12,081 bases of DNA from Chloroflexota bacterium (lineage in GTDB: Bacteria; Chloroflexota; Dormibacteria; CF-121). Below the pieces are notes generated by a model, which worked only from the letters and a program-made list of their open reading frames with translations, was not told where the DNA came from and did no database searches. Where the stretch lies: positions 1-12,081 of the forward strand of contig VBEQ01000048.1 of NCBI GenBank assembly GCA_005881235.1, in the 5' to 3' direction. Below, piece by piece: positions 1-6,148 of the stretch; the stretch's first letter is position 1; the number at the start of each line of letters is the position of its first letter. The position numbers and the translations under genes are program-made.

Positions 1-279
1 GGTGAGGCCCGTGTAGGTCCATTCGCCAATAACAACGACGGTGTCGCCTTCCGTCACCAGCCGTTCGACCTCGAACCGCACGTCCGGCGTGCGCGCCACC
101 GCCTGGCGGCTCAGGAGAACGAAAGCCTCCCGGCCGAGGATCGGCTCGGGTACGCCGGGTGTTCGGTGGACGACGTCAGGGTGCAGCCGGCGGGCAAAGC
201 CATCCCAGTCGCGCGCGCGCAGTGCGTCGAGGGCCGCCGTCACGACGTCGGCCGCCGGACTACGAGAGGTGGAAGACAT
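1..279 (-). CDS. SnoaL-like / NTF2-fold protein, C-terminus cut by window edge
   Basis: The 93 visible codons run in frame from an ATG at 279 to the window edge, so the C-terminal part is missing. The sequence opens with an amphipathic helix (AADVVTAALDALRARDWDGF), followed by LHPDVVHRTPG, a Gly-Arg-Glu helix and the strands VRFEVERLVTEGDTVVVIGEW. This helix-helix-strand order with a W-x-x-F near residue 25 and a late GEW strand is typical of SnoaL-like/NTF2-fold proteins of about 120-140 residues. That fold serves cyclases, isomerases and many proteins of unknown role, so no reaction can be assigned. Its start overlaps the end of dgkA by 20 nt, so it is probably the last visible member of the ybeY-dgkA transcript. 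I see no good Shine-Dalgarno, so it may depend on translational coupling. The family call is moderately sure; the function is unknown. Confidence 0.7.
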   Translation of the reverse strand, partial: MSSTSRSPAADVVTAALDALRARDWDGFARRLHPDVVHRTPGVPEPILGREAFVLLSRQAVARTPDVRFEVERLVTEGDTVVVIGEWTYTGLT

Positions 280-688
280 GGCGCGCAAACAGAAGGGCGC
301 CAACCAGAGCCGCCGCGCCTGCGGCGACTAACACGGCAGCGGCGGCGACGTCTTTCGCGCGACCGATCATCGGGTGGTGCTCGGGCCATGCGTAATCGAT
401 CAAGACCTCGAGCGTCGTATTGATCAGTTCGGCCGCGATCACCACCGCAAAGCACAGCACCAGTCCGACGAACTCGATGGCGGTGAAGCGGAAGAACAGT
501 GCCGCCACCAGGACGACGAACGCGATCAGCAGATGTACGCGCAAGTTCGCCTGCGACGAGAGCGCCCAGGCAAAGCCGCGCCCCGCATGGCGAAAGCTGT
601 ACAGCGTTCGACGCACGTCGACGCGGCGCGCTCGGCCGGGGCTGCCGATCCGTTCGGCTTCGAACTCGGCGTCGGAGCGCGGCGTCAC
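260..688 (-). CDS. dgkA: Diacylglycerol/undecaprenol kinase, DgkA family
   Basis: This 142-residue integral membrane kinase belongs to the small prokaryotic DgkA family. In Gram-positive-type lineages these phosphorylate undecaprenol (or diacylglycerol), feeding lipid carrier into cell-wall synthesis. A basic N-terminal tail (to about residue 45) precedes three hydrophobic helices at about 51-68, 72-90 and 114-137. The family signature is present as AELINTTLEVLID, with E87 and E94; E94 aligns with the catalytic Glu of E. coli DgkA. It is followed by the conserved Lys-Asp of GRAKDVAAAAV at 112-113. The amphipathic first-helix motif reads SQANLRVHL, with Gln where some relatives have a metal-binding Glu; I am not sure this is unusual. 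The start is GTG, and GTGA overlaps the ybeY stop by 4 nt, indicating translational coupling. The ybeY-dgkA pairing is widely conserved and supports the call. Confidence 0.93.
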   Translation of the reverse strand: MTPRSDAEFEAERIGSPGRARRVDVRRTLYSFRHAGRGFAWALSSQANLRVHLLIAFVVLVAALFFRFTAIEFVGLVLCFAVVIAAELINTTLEVLIDYAWPEHHPMIGRAKDVAAAAVLVAAGAAALVGALLFARHVFHLS

Positions 689-1146
689 GGCGCCGCCGCC
701 AGGATCCGGTTGGTCAGCGCGGTCATGGTCGCCTCCTCCGCCGGCTGGGCGTGGTCGTAGCCCAGCAGGTGCAGGAAGCCATGCACCGCGAGCAGCCGCA
801 CTTCGTCATTGACGGGGTGGCCGGCATCGCGCGCCTGCCGCCGCGCGCGCGGCAGGGAGATCACGATGTCACCCAGCCAGTCTTCGGTGCCGGGTGGCGA
901 CTGGAAACGCTGATCGGTCGCTTGCTCTCGCGCGGCGAAGGCAAGCACGTCCGTCGGCTCGTCGAGCCCGCGGTAGCGATTGTTGTACTCGCGCAGGCGC
1001 TCATCGCCCGTGAGGGTCACGACCGCGACGGTCTTAGCAGGCAAGTCCATGGTGCGCGCCGCCGTCTCGAGCACCACTTTCAGGCCATCCAGATCCACTC
1101 CCGAAGCGATGGACGCCGGACCCAAACGGCTCATCTGGATGAGCAC
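685..1146 (-). CDS. ybeY: Endoribonuclease YbeY (rRNA maturation factor)
   Basis: YbeY is a zinc-dependent single-strand endoribonuclease involved in 16S rRNA 3'-end maturation and ribosome quality control. The 153-residue protein has the normal family length. The signature HGFLHLLGYDH supplies the three zinc-binding histidines H122, H126 and H132. Upstream hallmarks are the RYRGLDEPTDVLAF block (about 58-70) and LGDIVIS (about 91-97). The start used here is GTG at 1146; an ATG at 1134, four codons in, would give 149 residues and is nearly as plausible, since neither has a strong Shine-Dalgarno. It lies 27 nt after a small membrane protein gene and overlaps dgkA by 4 nt, forming a short operon. 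Neighbourhood with dgkA, a PgpH homologue and rpsU is typical for ybeY. Confidence 0.95.
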   Translation of the reverse strand: MLIQMSRLGPASIASGVDLDGLKVVLETAARTMDLPAKTVAVVTLTGDERLREYNNRYRGLDEPTDVLAFAAREQATDQRFQSPPGTEDWLGDIVISLPRARRQARDAGHPVNDEVRLLAVHGFLHLLGYDHAQPAEEATMTALTNRILAAAP

Positions 1147-1173
1147 GGCAGTATCGTACCCGTGCCGGGCCGG

Positions 1174-1506
1174 TTACGCCGTCGGTTTCTGGGACTTCGT
1201 GTCGCCGCGCCCGGCGAGATAGCGAAGCCCGATCAAGCCGGCCGCCAGCAGCACCCACACCAGCAGGATCCAGTCCTGCGGGACCGACGACCGCCGGCCG
1301 AGATCCGCCGCCAGGGCGTCGGCAAGGATGAACGCGCCGATCAAGAGCAGGCCGATGCCTTCCATCCGCGTGCGCGCCTTGCCGGGCTCGCCACCGCGGC
1401 GGAGGAACTTCGGCACCCTGCCGAAGCCGATCATCGATACCGCCGGGACGATCACGGCGGCCGCCGCGACGTAGGCGAGCACGATCACCGAGCCGGAAAG
1501 CAGCAC
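1174..1506 (-). CDS. Hypothetical three-helix membrane protein
   Basis: I do not recognise this 110-residue protein. It has three hydrophobic segments at about residues 3-26, 49-67 and 79-98. A basic loop lies between the first two (VPKFLRRGGEPGKARTRMEG), and a short hydrophilic C-terminal tail ends in KSQKPTA. The Lys/Arg distribution suggests the first loop and the C-terminus face the cytoplasm. There are no obvious catalytic residues. The start is GTG at 1506, since no ATG is available nearby. It sits 27 nt upstream of ybeY on the same strand and so probably heads the transcript that carries ybeY and dgkA. A divergently oriented membrane ORF begins only 31 bp away. Confidence 0.7.
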   Translation of the reverse strand: MLLSGSVIVLAYVAAAAVIVPAVSMIGFGRVPKFLRRGGEPGKARTRMEGIGLLLIGAFILADALAADLGRRSSVPQDWILLVWVLLAAGLIGLRYLAGRGDTKSQKPTA

Positions 1507-1537
1507 TATGGTAAATATCGCAGTGGGGGCTTGAAGA
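1507..1537. promoter_or_regulatory. Short divergent intergenic region with AT-rich core
   Basis: These 31 bp separate two divergent membrane-protein genes. They contain the AT-rich run TATGGTAAATAT (1507-1518), which stands out in the GC-rich surroundings and could hold -10 elements for one or both directions. No convincing -35 match is visible, so this is a positional inference. On the minus strand TTCAAG and TACCAT lie 16 bp apart, which would imply a nearly leaderless transcript. Confidence 0.35.
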
Positions 1538-1792
1538 TTGCACCTCTACCTCGCCGCTGACACTACGAGCTCGAGCTACCGAGCGGGCTATCTCGTCGGC
1601 CGGCTCTTTTACCTGGCGGTCGTCCCGGTCTTCATCATCGCCCTGATCTACTGGCTCAACGGCCGCTCTCGGCCAGAGCCGATGCACTTCTCCCACGCGA
1701 TCTCGCGCTGGTGGGTGTGGGTCGTCGGGCTGCTGACCGGCTTCCTCTTGCTGATCGTGCTCGGCGTGGCGCTCGCCTCCACGTCAGCGTAA
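1538..1792 (+). CDS. Hypothetical two-helix membrane protein
   Basis: This is an 84-residue predicted membrane protein that I cannot assign to a family. Two strong hydrophobic segments lie at about residues 22-41 (LFYLAVVPVFIIALIYWL) and 58-81 (WVWVVGLLTGFLLLIVLGVA). They are joined by a polar loop with NGRSRPEPMHFSH. The start is TTG at 1538, preceded by a G-rich stretch (GGGGGC) that may serve as a weak ribosome binding site. Its stop (1790-1792) abuts the stop of the convergent pgpH gene with no spacer. It interrupts an otherwise minus-strand housekeeping cluster. The clean hydrophobic pattern argues for a real gene, although the TTG start and small size leave doubt. Confidence 0.6.
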   Translation: MHLYLAADTTSSSYRAGYLVGRLFYLAVVPVFIIALIYWLNGRSRPEPMHFSHAISRWWVWVVGLLTGFLLLIVLGVALASTSA

Positions 1793-4021
1793 TCAGGACG
1801 GGCTTGGACGGGGCCTCGGCGCGGGTCGAGGCAAAGGGATCGTCTTGTCCTCGGCATCCAGCGTCCCGTCGTGTCCCCCACCCGTGGTATCGACGGCGGC
1901 TCCTCCCTGGGCGATCTCAGCGACCGCCGCAGGATACTCGATGCGAGCGTGGTAGATGCTGACGACCATGTTGGCCATTGCCTCCTCCACCAGGTGCAGG
2001 TCGCGGAAGGAGAGATCGCACTCGTCGAGCTGACCGTCGCGGACGAAGCCCTGGAGCATGCGGTGGACGTGGTCCCGGATTCCCTCGGTGCTCCGATCCT
2101 TGAGGGTTCGGGCTGAGGCCTCCACCGTGTCGGCGATCATGACGATGGCCGCCTCCTTCGAGCGGGGTCGGGGGCCGGGATAGCGGAAGTCGTCCTCGCG
2201 CACGTCGAGGCCTTGCTCGAGCGCCTGCCGGTAGAAGTAGCGTTTGACGGTCGTGCCCTGGTGCTGTTGGACGATTTCCCGGATCGTGTTCGGAAAGTGA
2301 TACTGCTTGAGCAGCTCGACGCCTTCGGTGACGTGGGCATTCAAGATATCCGAGCTGGTCGTTGGCGAGAGGTTCTCGTGGATGTTGCCGATGTCCGCCT
2401 GATTCTCGACGAAGAAGTGCGGCCGGCGGATCTTGCCGATGTCGTGGAAGTAGCAGCCGACTCTCGCCAGCACCGGGTTGGCGCCGACCGCCTCGGCCGC
2501 GGCCTCGGCCAGGTTGGCGGCGACGATCGAGTGGTTATACGTCCCCGGCGCGCTCACCATCAGGCGCTTCAGGAGGGGGTTGTTCGGCGTCATCAGTTCC
2601 AGGAGTTTCATGGGGGTAACGACGTGGGTGATCTCGCCCAGCCAGGTGAGGAGCCCGGCCGCGATCAGGGCGGAGAGCAGCCCGTTGATCAGGGCGAGCA
2701 CACCTATGGTCAAGATTTCGTCGAGCGACTGGTGTCGCTCGATCAGGGAGAGCGAGACGAGCGTGACGAACTGGGCACCGGCGACGAGGATGCCGGCGGT
2801 GACCCACTGGCCGAGCCGCTCGAGACGGTGGACATAGATCGAGCCAATCGCCCCCCCGAGGAAGCCAACGAGGGTAAGCGGCAGCACGTTGTCGGCGACG
2901 ATGCCGGTCAGCAAACCCACGGCAAGGGCGACGATGATGCCCAGGCCGGTGTCCATCAATGCTGCGACCAGGAGCGGGACCGCCGCCATGGGGACCAGGT
3001 ACTGCGTGTTGGGGTTGATGGGAACGACCAGCTTGGCCACCAGCAGCAGGACGAGCATCAACCCACCGAGGGTGGCGAGTTGTCGCGGATCGCGTAGGAT
3101 CGCGGGCCGGAACTGGCCAAGGTAGCCGAGGGCGACGATGAAGAGGATGAGGACCAGCATGAGGACGGCGAGGATGCGCGCCCAGTCGGCCTTGGGCGCC
3201 AGCAGGCCGACCGCCTGGGCTTCCTCGAGCTGGAAGGGGGTCACCAGGTCGCCGTAGCGGATGATCGTCTGTCCCTGGGCGACGGTCACAAAGACGGCGG
3301 GAACCGCGTCGCTCGCCTGCTGTCGCTTGAGCGTCGTCTCCGCCTGCAGGTAATTGACCTTCAGGTTGGCCCGGACCAGGGTCGCCACCACCGAAGCGCC
3401 TGTCGCGTCCAGCTTGAGGGCCCCCGCGCGCGTCTGCGCCGTGTCCGAAGCGCTCTTCAGGGTGTCGGCCTTGATGCCGTTGCTCTCCAGCTGCTGGAGG
3501 ATGTCGCCCGCGCTCTTGAAGACCGTCGCCACGGTGCCCTCGTCGGCCTGGAGAAGATACTGGCGCTGGGCATCACTGAGTTGCGGTTCCAGCAGGCTCA
3601 GCTGGGCTGAACGATCAGGCCCCGTGCTCGAGGAGCGGCGAAGGTCGGCCACCTTGGTTGCCAGCGAGTCGATCGCCTGGCGTTGCTGGATGCTGACCGA
3701 GCCGTCGAACTGGTCCGGCACCTGCGTGGCGGCGGCGGCCCGCGCCTCGTCGCGCCGAGTCTGGCTCTCGTACCGCACGGAGCGCGGTGAGACGACATCC
3801 TGGCTGGAGACTTCTCCCGCCCGCAGGTTGAGCCGGTTGGGCAGGAAGTTCTGGGCGACGACCAACGCCGTCGCCAGCGCCAGGATCAGGGTGATGGCGG
3901 TAGGCCGAAGGTAGGGCGGCCAGCGCCTGCCGGCGCCGATGTGCCCCAACCGAAGGTCGCGAGCGAACAGCCGCCCGCGCCGCCGGAGTTGTTCGATCGC
4001 CGATGAGCTGCGCTGCCTCAT
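1793..4021 (-). CDS. pgpH: PgpH-type 7TM-HD cyclic-di-AMP phosphodiesterase
   Basis: This 742-residue membrane protein has the full architecture of the PgpH/YqfF family, which hydrolyses c-di-AMP to pApA. There is one N-terminal TM helix (about 42-58), then an extracytoplasmic 7TMR-HDED-type domain (about 60-275). Seven TM helices follow (about 280-302, 314-334, 340-357, 358-376, 379-397, 404-427 and 433-462), and then a cytoplasmic HD domain (about 490-690). HD-domain metal-ligand candidates are H497 (TYNHSIV), H526-D527 (CYFHDIGK), H563 (NAHVTEG), H587 and D631 (IADTVEA). The motif that is usually QHHGT reads QHQGT (H587-Q588), so one likely metal ligand is replaced. The C-terminus is a Pro-Arg-rich tail (LPRPAPRPRPSPS). 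ATG start, 37 nt after rpsU on the same strand, so probably co-transcribed from the rpsU promoter. Family assignment is firm; activity despite the Gln is inferred. Confidence 0.93.
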   Translation of the reverse strand: MRQRSSSAIEQLRRRGRLFARDLRLGHIGAGRRWPPYLRPTAITLILALATALVVAQNFLPNRLNLRAGEVSSQDVVSPRSVRYESQTRRDEARAAAATQVPDQFDGSVSIQQRQAIDSLATKVADLRRSSSTGPDRSAQLSLLEPQLSDAQRQYLLQADEGTVATVFKSAGDILQQLESNGIKADTLKSASDTAQTRAGALKLDATGASVVATLVRANLKVNYLQAETTLKRQQASDAVPAVFVTVAQGQTIIRYGDLVTPFQLEEAQAVGLLAPKADWARILAVLMLVLILFIVALGYLGQFRPAILRDPRQLATLGGLMLVLLLVAKLVVPINPNTQYLVPMAAVPLLVAALMDTGLGIIVALAVGLLTGIVADNVLPLTLVGFLGGAIGSIYVHRLERLGQWVTAGILVAGAQFVTLVSLSLIERHQSLDEILTIGVLALINGLLSALIAAGLLTWLGEITHVVTPMKLLELMTPNNPLLKRLMVSAPGTYNHSIVAANLAEAAAEAVGANPVLARVGCYFHDIGKIRRPHFFVENQADIGNIHENLSPTTSSDILNAHVTEGVELLKQYHFPNTIREIVQQHQGTTVKRYFYRQALEQGLDVREDDFRYPGPRPRSKEAAIVMIADTVEASARTLKDRSTEGIRDHVHRMLQGFVRDGQLDECDLSFRDLHLVEEAMANMVVSIYHARIEYPAAVAEIAQGGAAVDTTGGGHDGTLDAEDKTIPLPRPAPRPRPSPS

Positions 4022-4058
4022 CTTTTCAGCAGGGATCTGCTCCCTCAGGGCGCGCCGA

Positions 4059-4241
4059 TTACGTCGTGCGAGCCCGCCGCTTCCGCGCCGCCGCGATCTT
4101 CTTCTTGCGCTTTACGCTGGGCTTTTCGTAGTGCTCACGCCGGCGCACCTCGGAGAGAACACCGTTCTGCTTGATCTTCTTATTGAAGCGACGTAGGGCG
4201 CTCTCGAAGGTCTCGTTCTCCCGGACCTTGATCTCCGACAA
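4059..4241 (-). CDS. rpsU: Small ribosomal subunit protein bS21
   Basis: bS21 is a basic 30S subunit protein near the anti-Shine-Dalgarno region of 16S rRNA and acts in translation initiation. The 60-residue product carries the family core IKVRENETFESALRRFNKKI, then KQNGVLSEVRRREHYEKPS and a Lys/Arg-rich tail (KRKKKIAAARKRRARTT). I chose the TTG start at 4241 (MSEIKV...) for three reasons. It gives the normal bS21 length. It has a GAGGGGG Shine-Dalgarno 10 nt upstream. A strong promoter places the transcript start at about 4277, downstream of the first in-frame ATG at 4349, which would add 36 non-homologous residues. It is first in a likely rpsU-pgpH operon. Presence of bS21 argues against most Actinomycetota. 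Confidence 0.93.
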   Translation of the reverse strand: MSEIKVRENETFESALRRFNKKIKQNGVLSEVRRREHYEKPSVKRKKKIAAARKRRARTT

Positions 4242-4251
4242 CTGGATTGCA

Positions 4252-4258
4252 CCCCCTC
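4252..4258 (-). promoter_or_regulatory. Ribosome binding site of rpsU
   Basis: On the minus strand this reads GAGGGGG, 10 nt before the TTG at 4241. It is the best Shine-Dalgarno match in the rpsU leader and decides for the TTG start over upstream ATG codons. Confidence 0.65.
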
Positions 4259-4283
4259 TGCCCGAAGTCCATTGTTGGGCAGA

Positions 4284-4313
4284 AGTATAGCCGCGCTCCA
4301 GTTTAGGCGTCAA
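4284..4313 (-). promoter_or_regulatory. Sigma70-type promoter of rpsU(-pgpH)
   Basis: On the minus strand TTGACG (4313-4308) and TATACT (4289-4284) are separated by 18 bp. Each hexamer is one mismatch from the housekeeping consensus, which is striking in GC-rich DNA. Initiation would fall near 4277, giving a leader of roughly 36 nt before the TTG start of rpsU. Confidence 0.8.
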
Positions 4314-4350
4314 CATAAACTCCGAGTTCAAAAGTCGCGGCAAACTCACA

Positions 4351-4389
4351 ACCGGGTCGCGCCTGGGCCCTTCCCGGGCACAACCCGGT
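4351..4389. repeat. Nested inverted repeat upstream of rpsU promoter
   Basis: An outer 7-bp pair, ACCGGGT (4351-4357) and ACCCGGT (4383-4389), encloses an inner pair, GCCTGGG (4361-4367) and CCCGGGC (4373-4379; one G-T wobble), around a CCCTT loop. No T-run follows on either strand, so it is not a standard terminator. It lies between the divergent rpsU and the exported-protein gene, about 40 bp upstream of the rpsU -35. It could be an operator-like site or a structured segment in a plus-strand leader. Confidence 0.5.
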
Positions 4390-4460
4390 AACAGGCATCA
4401 ACTGGCGTCGATGGCCCCCTTTTATGGTGCGTTCATCCTGCTAGAGGACCGCGATCCTCG

Positions 4461-4466
4461 AGGAGG
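4461..4466 (+). promoter_or_regulatory. Strong Shine-Dalgarno of the exported-protein gene
   Basis: AGGAGG lies 10 nt before the ATG at 4477. It fixes that start over the in-frame ATG at 4411, which lacks a comparable site. The first bases overlap the palindrome TCCTCGAGGA (4455-4464), so local pairing could mask part of the site. Confidence 0.75.
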
Positions 4467-4476
4467 CTGCAGCGTA

Positions 4477-5064
4477 ATGTTCACGATCCTGACCACGTGG
4501 ATCAGCGAACGCATCATCACCGTCACCGCGGTGAGCGTCCTGACCGTCGCGGCTGTACCCACGACCCTGATCATCGTTTCGCACGACGACCACAACACCG
4601 TCGCCGTTGTCCAACCGGCCGACGAGCACTCGAAGGTGGTGCTGGTGAGCGCCGTCAAGAAGGCGGGCGATGCCGTCATCGCCAAGCTCAACACCGCCGA
4701 ATCCGGCTGCACCACACAGGTGACCCAGGCGGTCGCGACCTCGAAAGTCGCCGCCAGCGTCCAGCCGCAGCTGGTCAAGGCGAAATCGCAGATCCACGGT
4801 AGCGTCTCGCCAATTGTCACCGCCATCAAGGCGGACGAGGATCACTTCGCCCACCTGACTTTCGTGACACCGCAGGACGAAGAGAACGAGCTCGAGCATC
4901 TCAAGCTGATCGAGATCATCGCTCTCGGTGACGGTCAGTCGGCCGGTACCATCACGGTGACCTGCCAGACGGTGATGATTACGATCACGGAGACCATCCA
5001 GATCACGATCATCCAGACCACGCCGGCGCCTTGCAAGACAAAGGAAGAGCGCGACGACGACTAA
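4477..5064 (+). CDS. Uncharacterised membrane-anchored or exported protein with beta-rich tail
   Basis: I do not recognise this 195-residue protein. The ATG at 4477 follows a perfect AGGAGG. A long N-terminal hydrophobic segment (about 12-34; ITVTAVSVLTVAAVPTTLIIV) could be a signal anchor or uncleaved signal, with the rest outside the membrane. The middle (about 50-125) is Ala/Val/Lys-rich and probably helical. An acidic stretch follows (TPQDEENELEHL, 131-142). The C-terminal part (about 157-181) alternates Thr with Ile/Val in a strong beta-strand pattern (TITVTCQTVMITITETIQIT), and the protein ends in KTKEERDDD. Cysteines are C78, C163 and C186. It is a single gene between the divergent rpsU promoter region and an intrinsic terminator, so it is probably transcribed alone. 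A cell-surface role is only an inference. Confidence 0.8.
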   Translation: MFTILTTWISERIITVTAVSVLTVAAVPTTLIIVSHDDHNTVAVVQPADEHSKVVLVSAVKKAGDAVIAKLNTAESGCTTQVTQAVATSKVAASVQPQLVKAKSQIHGSVSPIVTAIKADEDHFAHLTFVTPQDEENELEHLKLIEIIALGDGQSAGTITVTCQTVMITITETIQITIIQTTPAPCKTKEERDDD

Positions 5065-5080
5065 CGGCTGACTATGCTGA

Positions 5081-5113
5081 AGGGCGGGAGCGCGGCTCCC
5101 GCCCTTTTCTTTT
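5081..5113 (+). terminator. Rho-independent terminator
   Basis: A perfect 10-bp stem, GGGCGGGAGC (5082-5091) and GCTCCCGCCC (5095-5104), with a GCG loop is followed by TTTTCTTTT (5105-5113). It lies 17 nt after the stop of the exported-protein gene and should end that transcript. Confidence 0.92.
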
Positions 5114-5954
5114 GGAAGAGCCATCCGCCAAGGACCTGTACCCGGGCACCTTCAGCCGGCACGCCGCCGCCTACAAGGCGCGCCTCGACGAGGTGCTGGC
5201 TCGCAGCGAGTCCCGCGGTCGGGCCGCGGTCATCGAGTGGGTTGATCCCAATCCCGGCAAGCGCATCCTCGACCTCGCCTGCGGGCCGGGGACGCTGAGC
5301 TACCGCCTCGCGAGCGACGTGTCGCCCGATGGCGAAGTCGTGGGGATCGACCTGGCGCCGGGCATGATCGAACTGGCTCGTCGAGATGCCCCACCCGACT
5401 TTCCGGTGCGTTTCGAGCTGATGGACATGGAGGACCTTCGCTTCCCGGATGCCGAGTTCGATGCCGCCGTCTGCGGCCATGGGTTGCAGTTCGTCCCTGA
5501 CCTGCTGCGGGCATTGACGGAAGCGAGGCGGGTCATCAAGCCGGGCGCGCGGATGGCGGCGAGCGTGCCCGTCGATCCCTCCCGGCCCAGTGAGGCGCAA
5601 GCCCTCCTCGAGCGCGCGGTGGGCGGTCACCTGCCACCGGCGCCCAGGGCGCGCGATCAGTACGTGACCCGCCGGACGGTCGAAGATGAGGACGCCTTCG
5701 CGGCGATCGCGAGGCAGGCCGGCTTCCGCGAAGCCCGCGTGGTGCGCTTCGAGGAGTCGACCACCTGGCGAAGCCCGCAACACTACATCGACATGGCTTC
5801 TGGGTGGTGGTCGATGGCCATCCGCCTCGATGCCGTGTCGACGGACGAACGAGCCGCACTCCTGGTGCGCGGCGTCCGCGCGATCGAGGCGGAACTCGGC
5901 ACCGGGCCACTCGAGATCGCGGGCGCGACGAACGTGCTGCTCGCGACCGTGTGA
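5112..5954 (+). CDS. Class I SAM-dependent methyltransferase
   Basis: This protein of about 280 residues is a Methyltransf_11/25-type enzyme that transfers a methyl group from S-adenosylmethionine; the acceptor is unknown. SAM motif I is ILDLACGPG (52-60) and the ribose-binding acidic residue is in VVGIDLAPGM (D80). Downstream come MDMEDLRFPDAEFDAAVCGHGLQF in outline (motifs II-III) and the post-motif EARRVIKPGARM. The N-terminal FSRHAAAYKARLDEVLARSE helix is coding-like and precedes the Rossmann core. The start is uncertain: TTG at 5112 is the first in-frame start after the terminator, while TTG at 5031 would overlap the previous gene and the terminator. Neither has a Shine-Dalgarno. The 3' end is 5 nt from a convergent gene. 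The GHGLQFVPD block is typical of small-molecule methyltransferases but gives no substrate. Confidence 0.85.
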   Translation: MEEPSAKDLYPGTFSRHAAAYKARLDEVLARSESRGRAAVIEWVDPNPGKRILDLACGPGTLSYRLASDVSPDGEVVGIDLAPGMIELARRDAPPDFPVRFELMDMEDLRFPDAEFDAAVCGHGLQFVPDLLRALTEARRVIKPGARMAASVPVDPSRPSEAQALLERAVGGHLPPAPRARDQYVTRRTVEDEDAFAAIARQAGFREARVVRFEESTTWRSPQHYIDMASGWWSMAIRLDAVSTDERAALLVRGVRAIEAELGTGPLEIAGATNVLLATV

Positions 5955-5959
5955 TCGAG

Positions 5960-6148
5960 CTACCAGAGGCCGCCGCCGCCGATCAGGACATAGAGTATCG
6001 GCCCAATCCCCCAAACGATGCAGACAATCGCCCACAGCAATTTCTGGCCGCCGTTGAGGTCACTTCGACCCAGGATGTTAATGAGCGCGAGCAGGTAGGC
6101 AAGCGGGTGCAGCAAGGCGGAAATCACGATCTCGAGCAGGAGCTTCAT
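5960..6148 (-). CDS. Small PLDc_N-like membrane protein
   Basis: This 62-residue two-helix membrane protein has hydrophobic segments at about 3-26 and 37-57. The stretch ALINILGRSDLNGGQKLLWA and the following GIGPILYVLIG match the pattern of PLDc_N (phospholipase D-nuclease N-terminal) micro-proteins. Those are stand-alone membrane pieces whose function is mostly unknown. The ATG overlaps the stop of the upstream methyltransferase as ATGA, so the two are probably co-transcribed and translationally coupled. Confidence 0.8.
   Translation of the reverse strand: MKLLLEIVISALLHPLAYLLALINILGRSDLNGGQKLLWAIVCIVWGIGPILYVLIGGGGLW

Noticed and set aside
499..1560. 353-codon plus-strand open frame across dgkA, ybeY and the membrane gene
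   Set aside because: Arg/His/Gln-rich translation without domain signal, opposite three genes with clear family or membrane signatures.
2213..3097. 294-codon plus-strand open frame opposite pgpH
   Set aside because: The Asp/Gly/Gln-rich translation mirrors the codons of the real minus-strand pgpH gene and has no recognisable domain.
4242..4349. 36-residue N-terminal extension of rpsU starting at ATG 4349
   Set aside because: The strong promoter at 4284-4313 lies inside this stretch, the extension has no bS21 similarity, and TTG at 4241 has a good Shine-Dalgarno.
4411..4476. Earlier ATG at 4411 for the exported protein
   Set aside because: It has no Shine-Dalgarno and would put 22 polar residues ahead of the hydrophobic segment; ATG 4477 follows AGGAGG.
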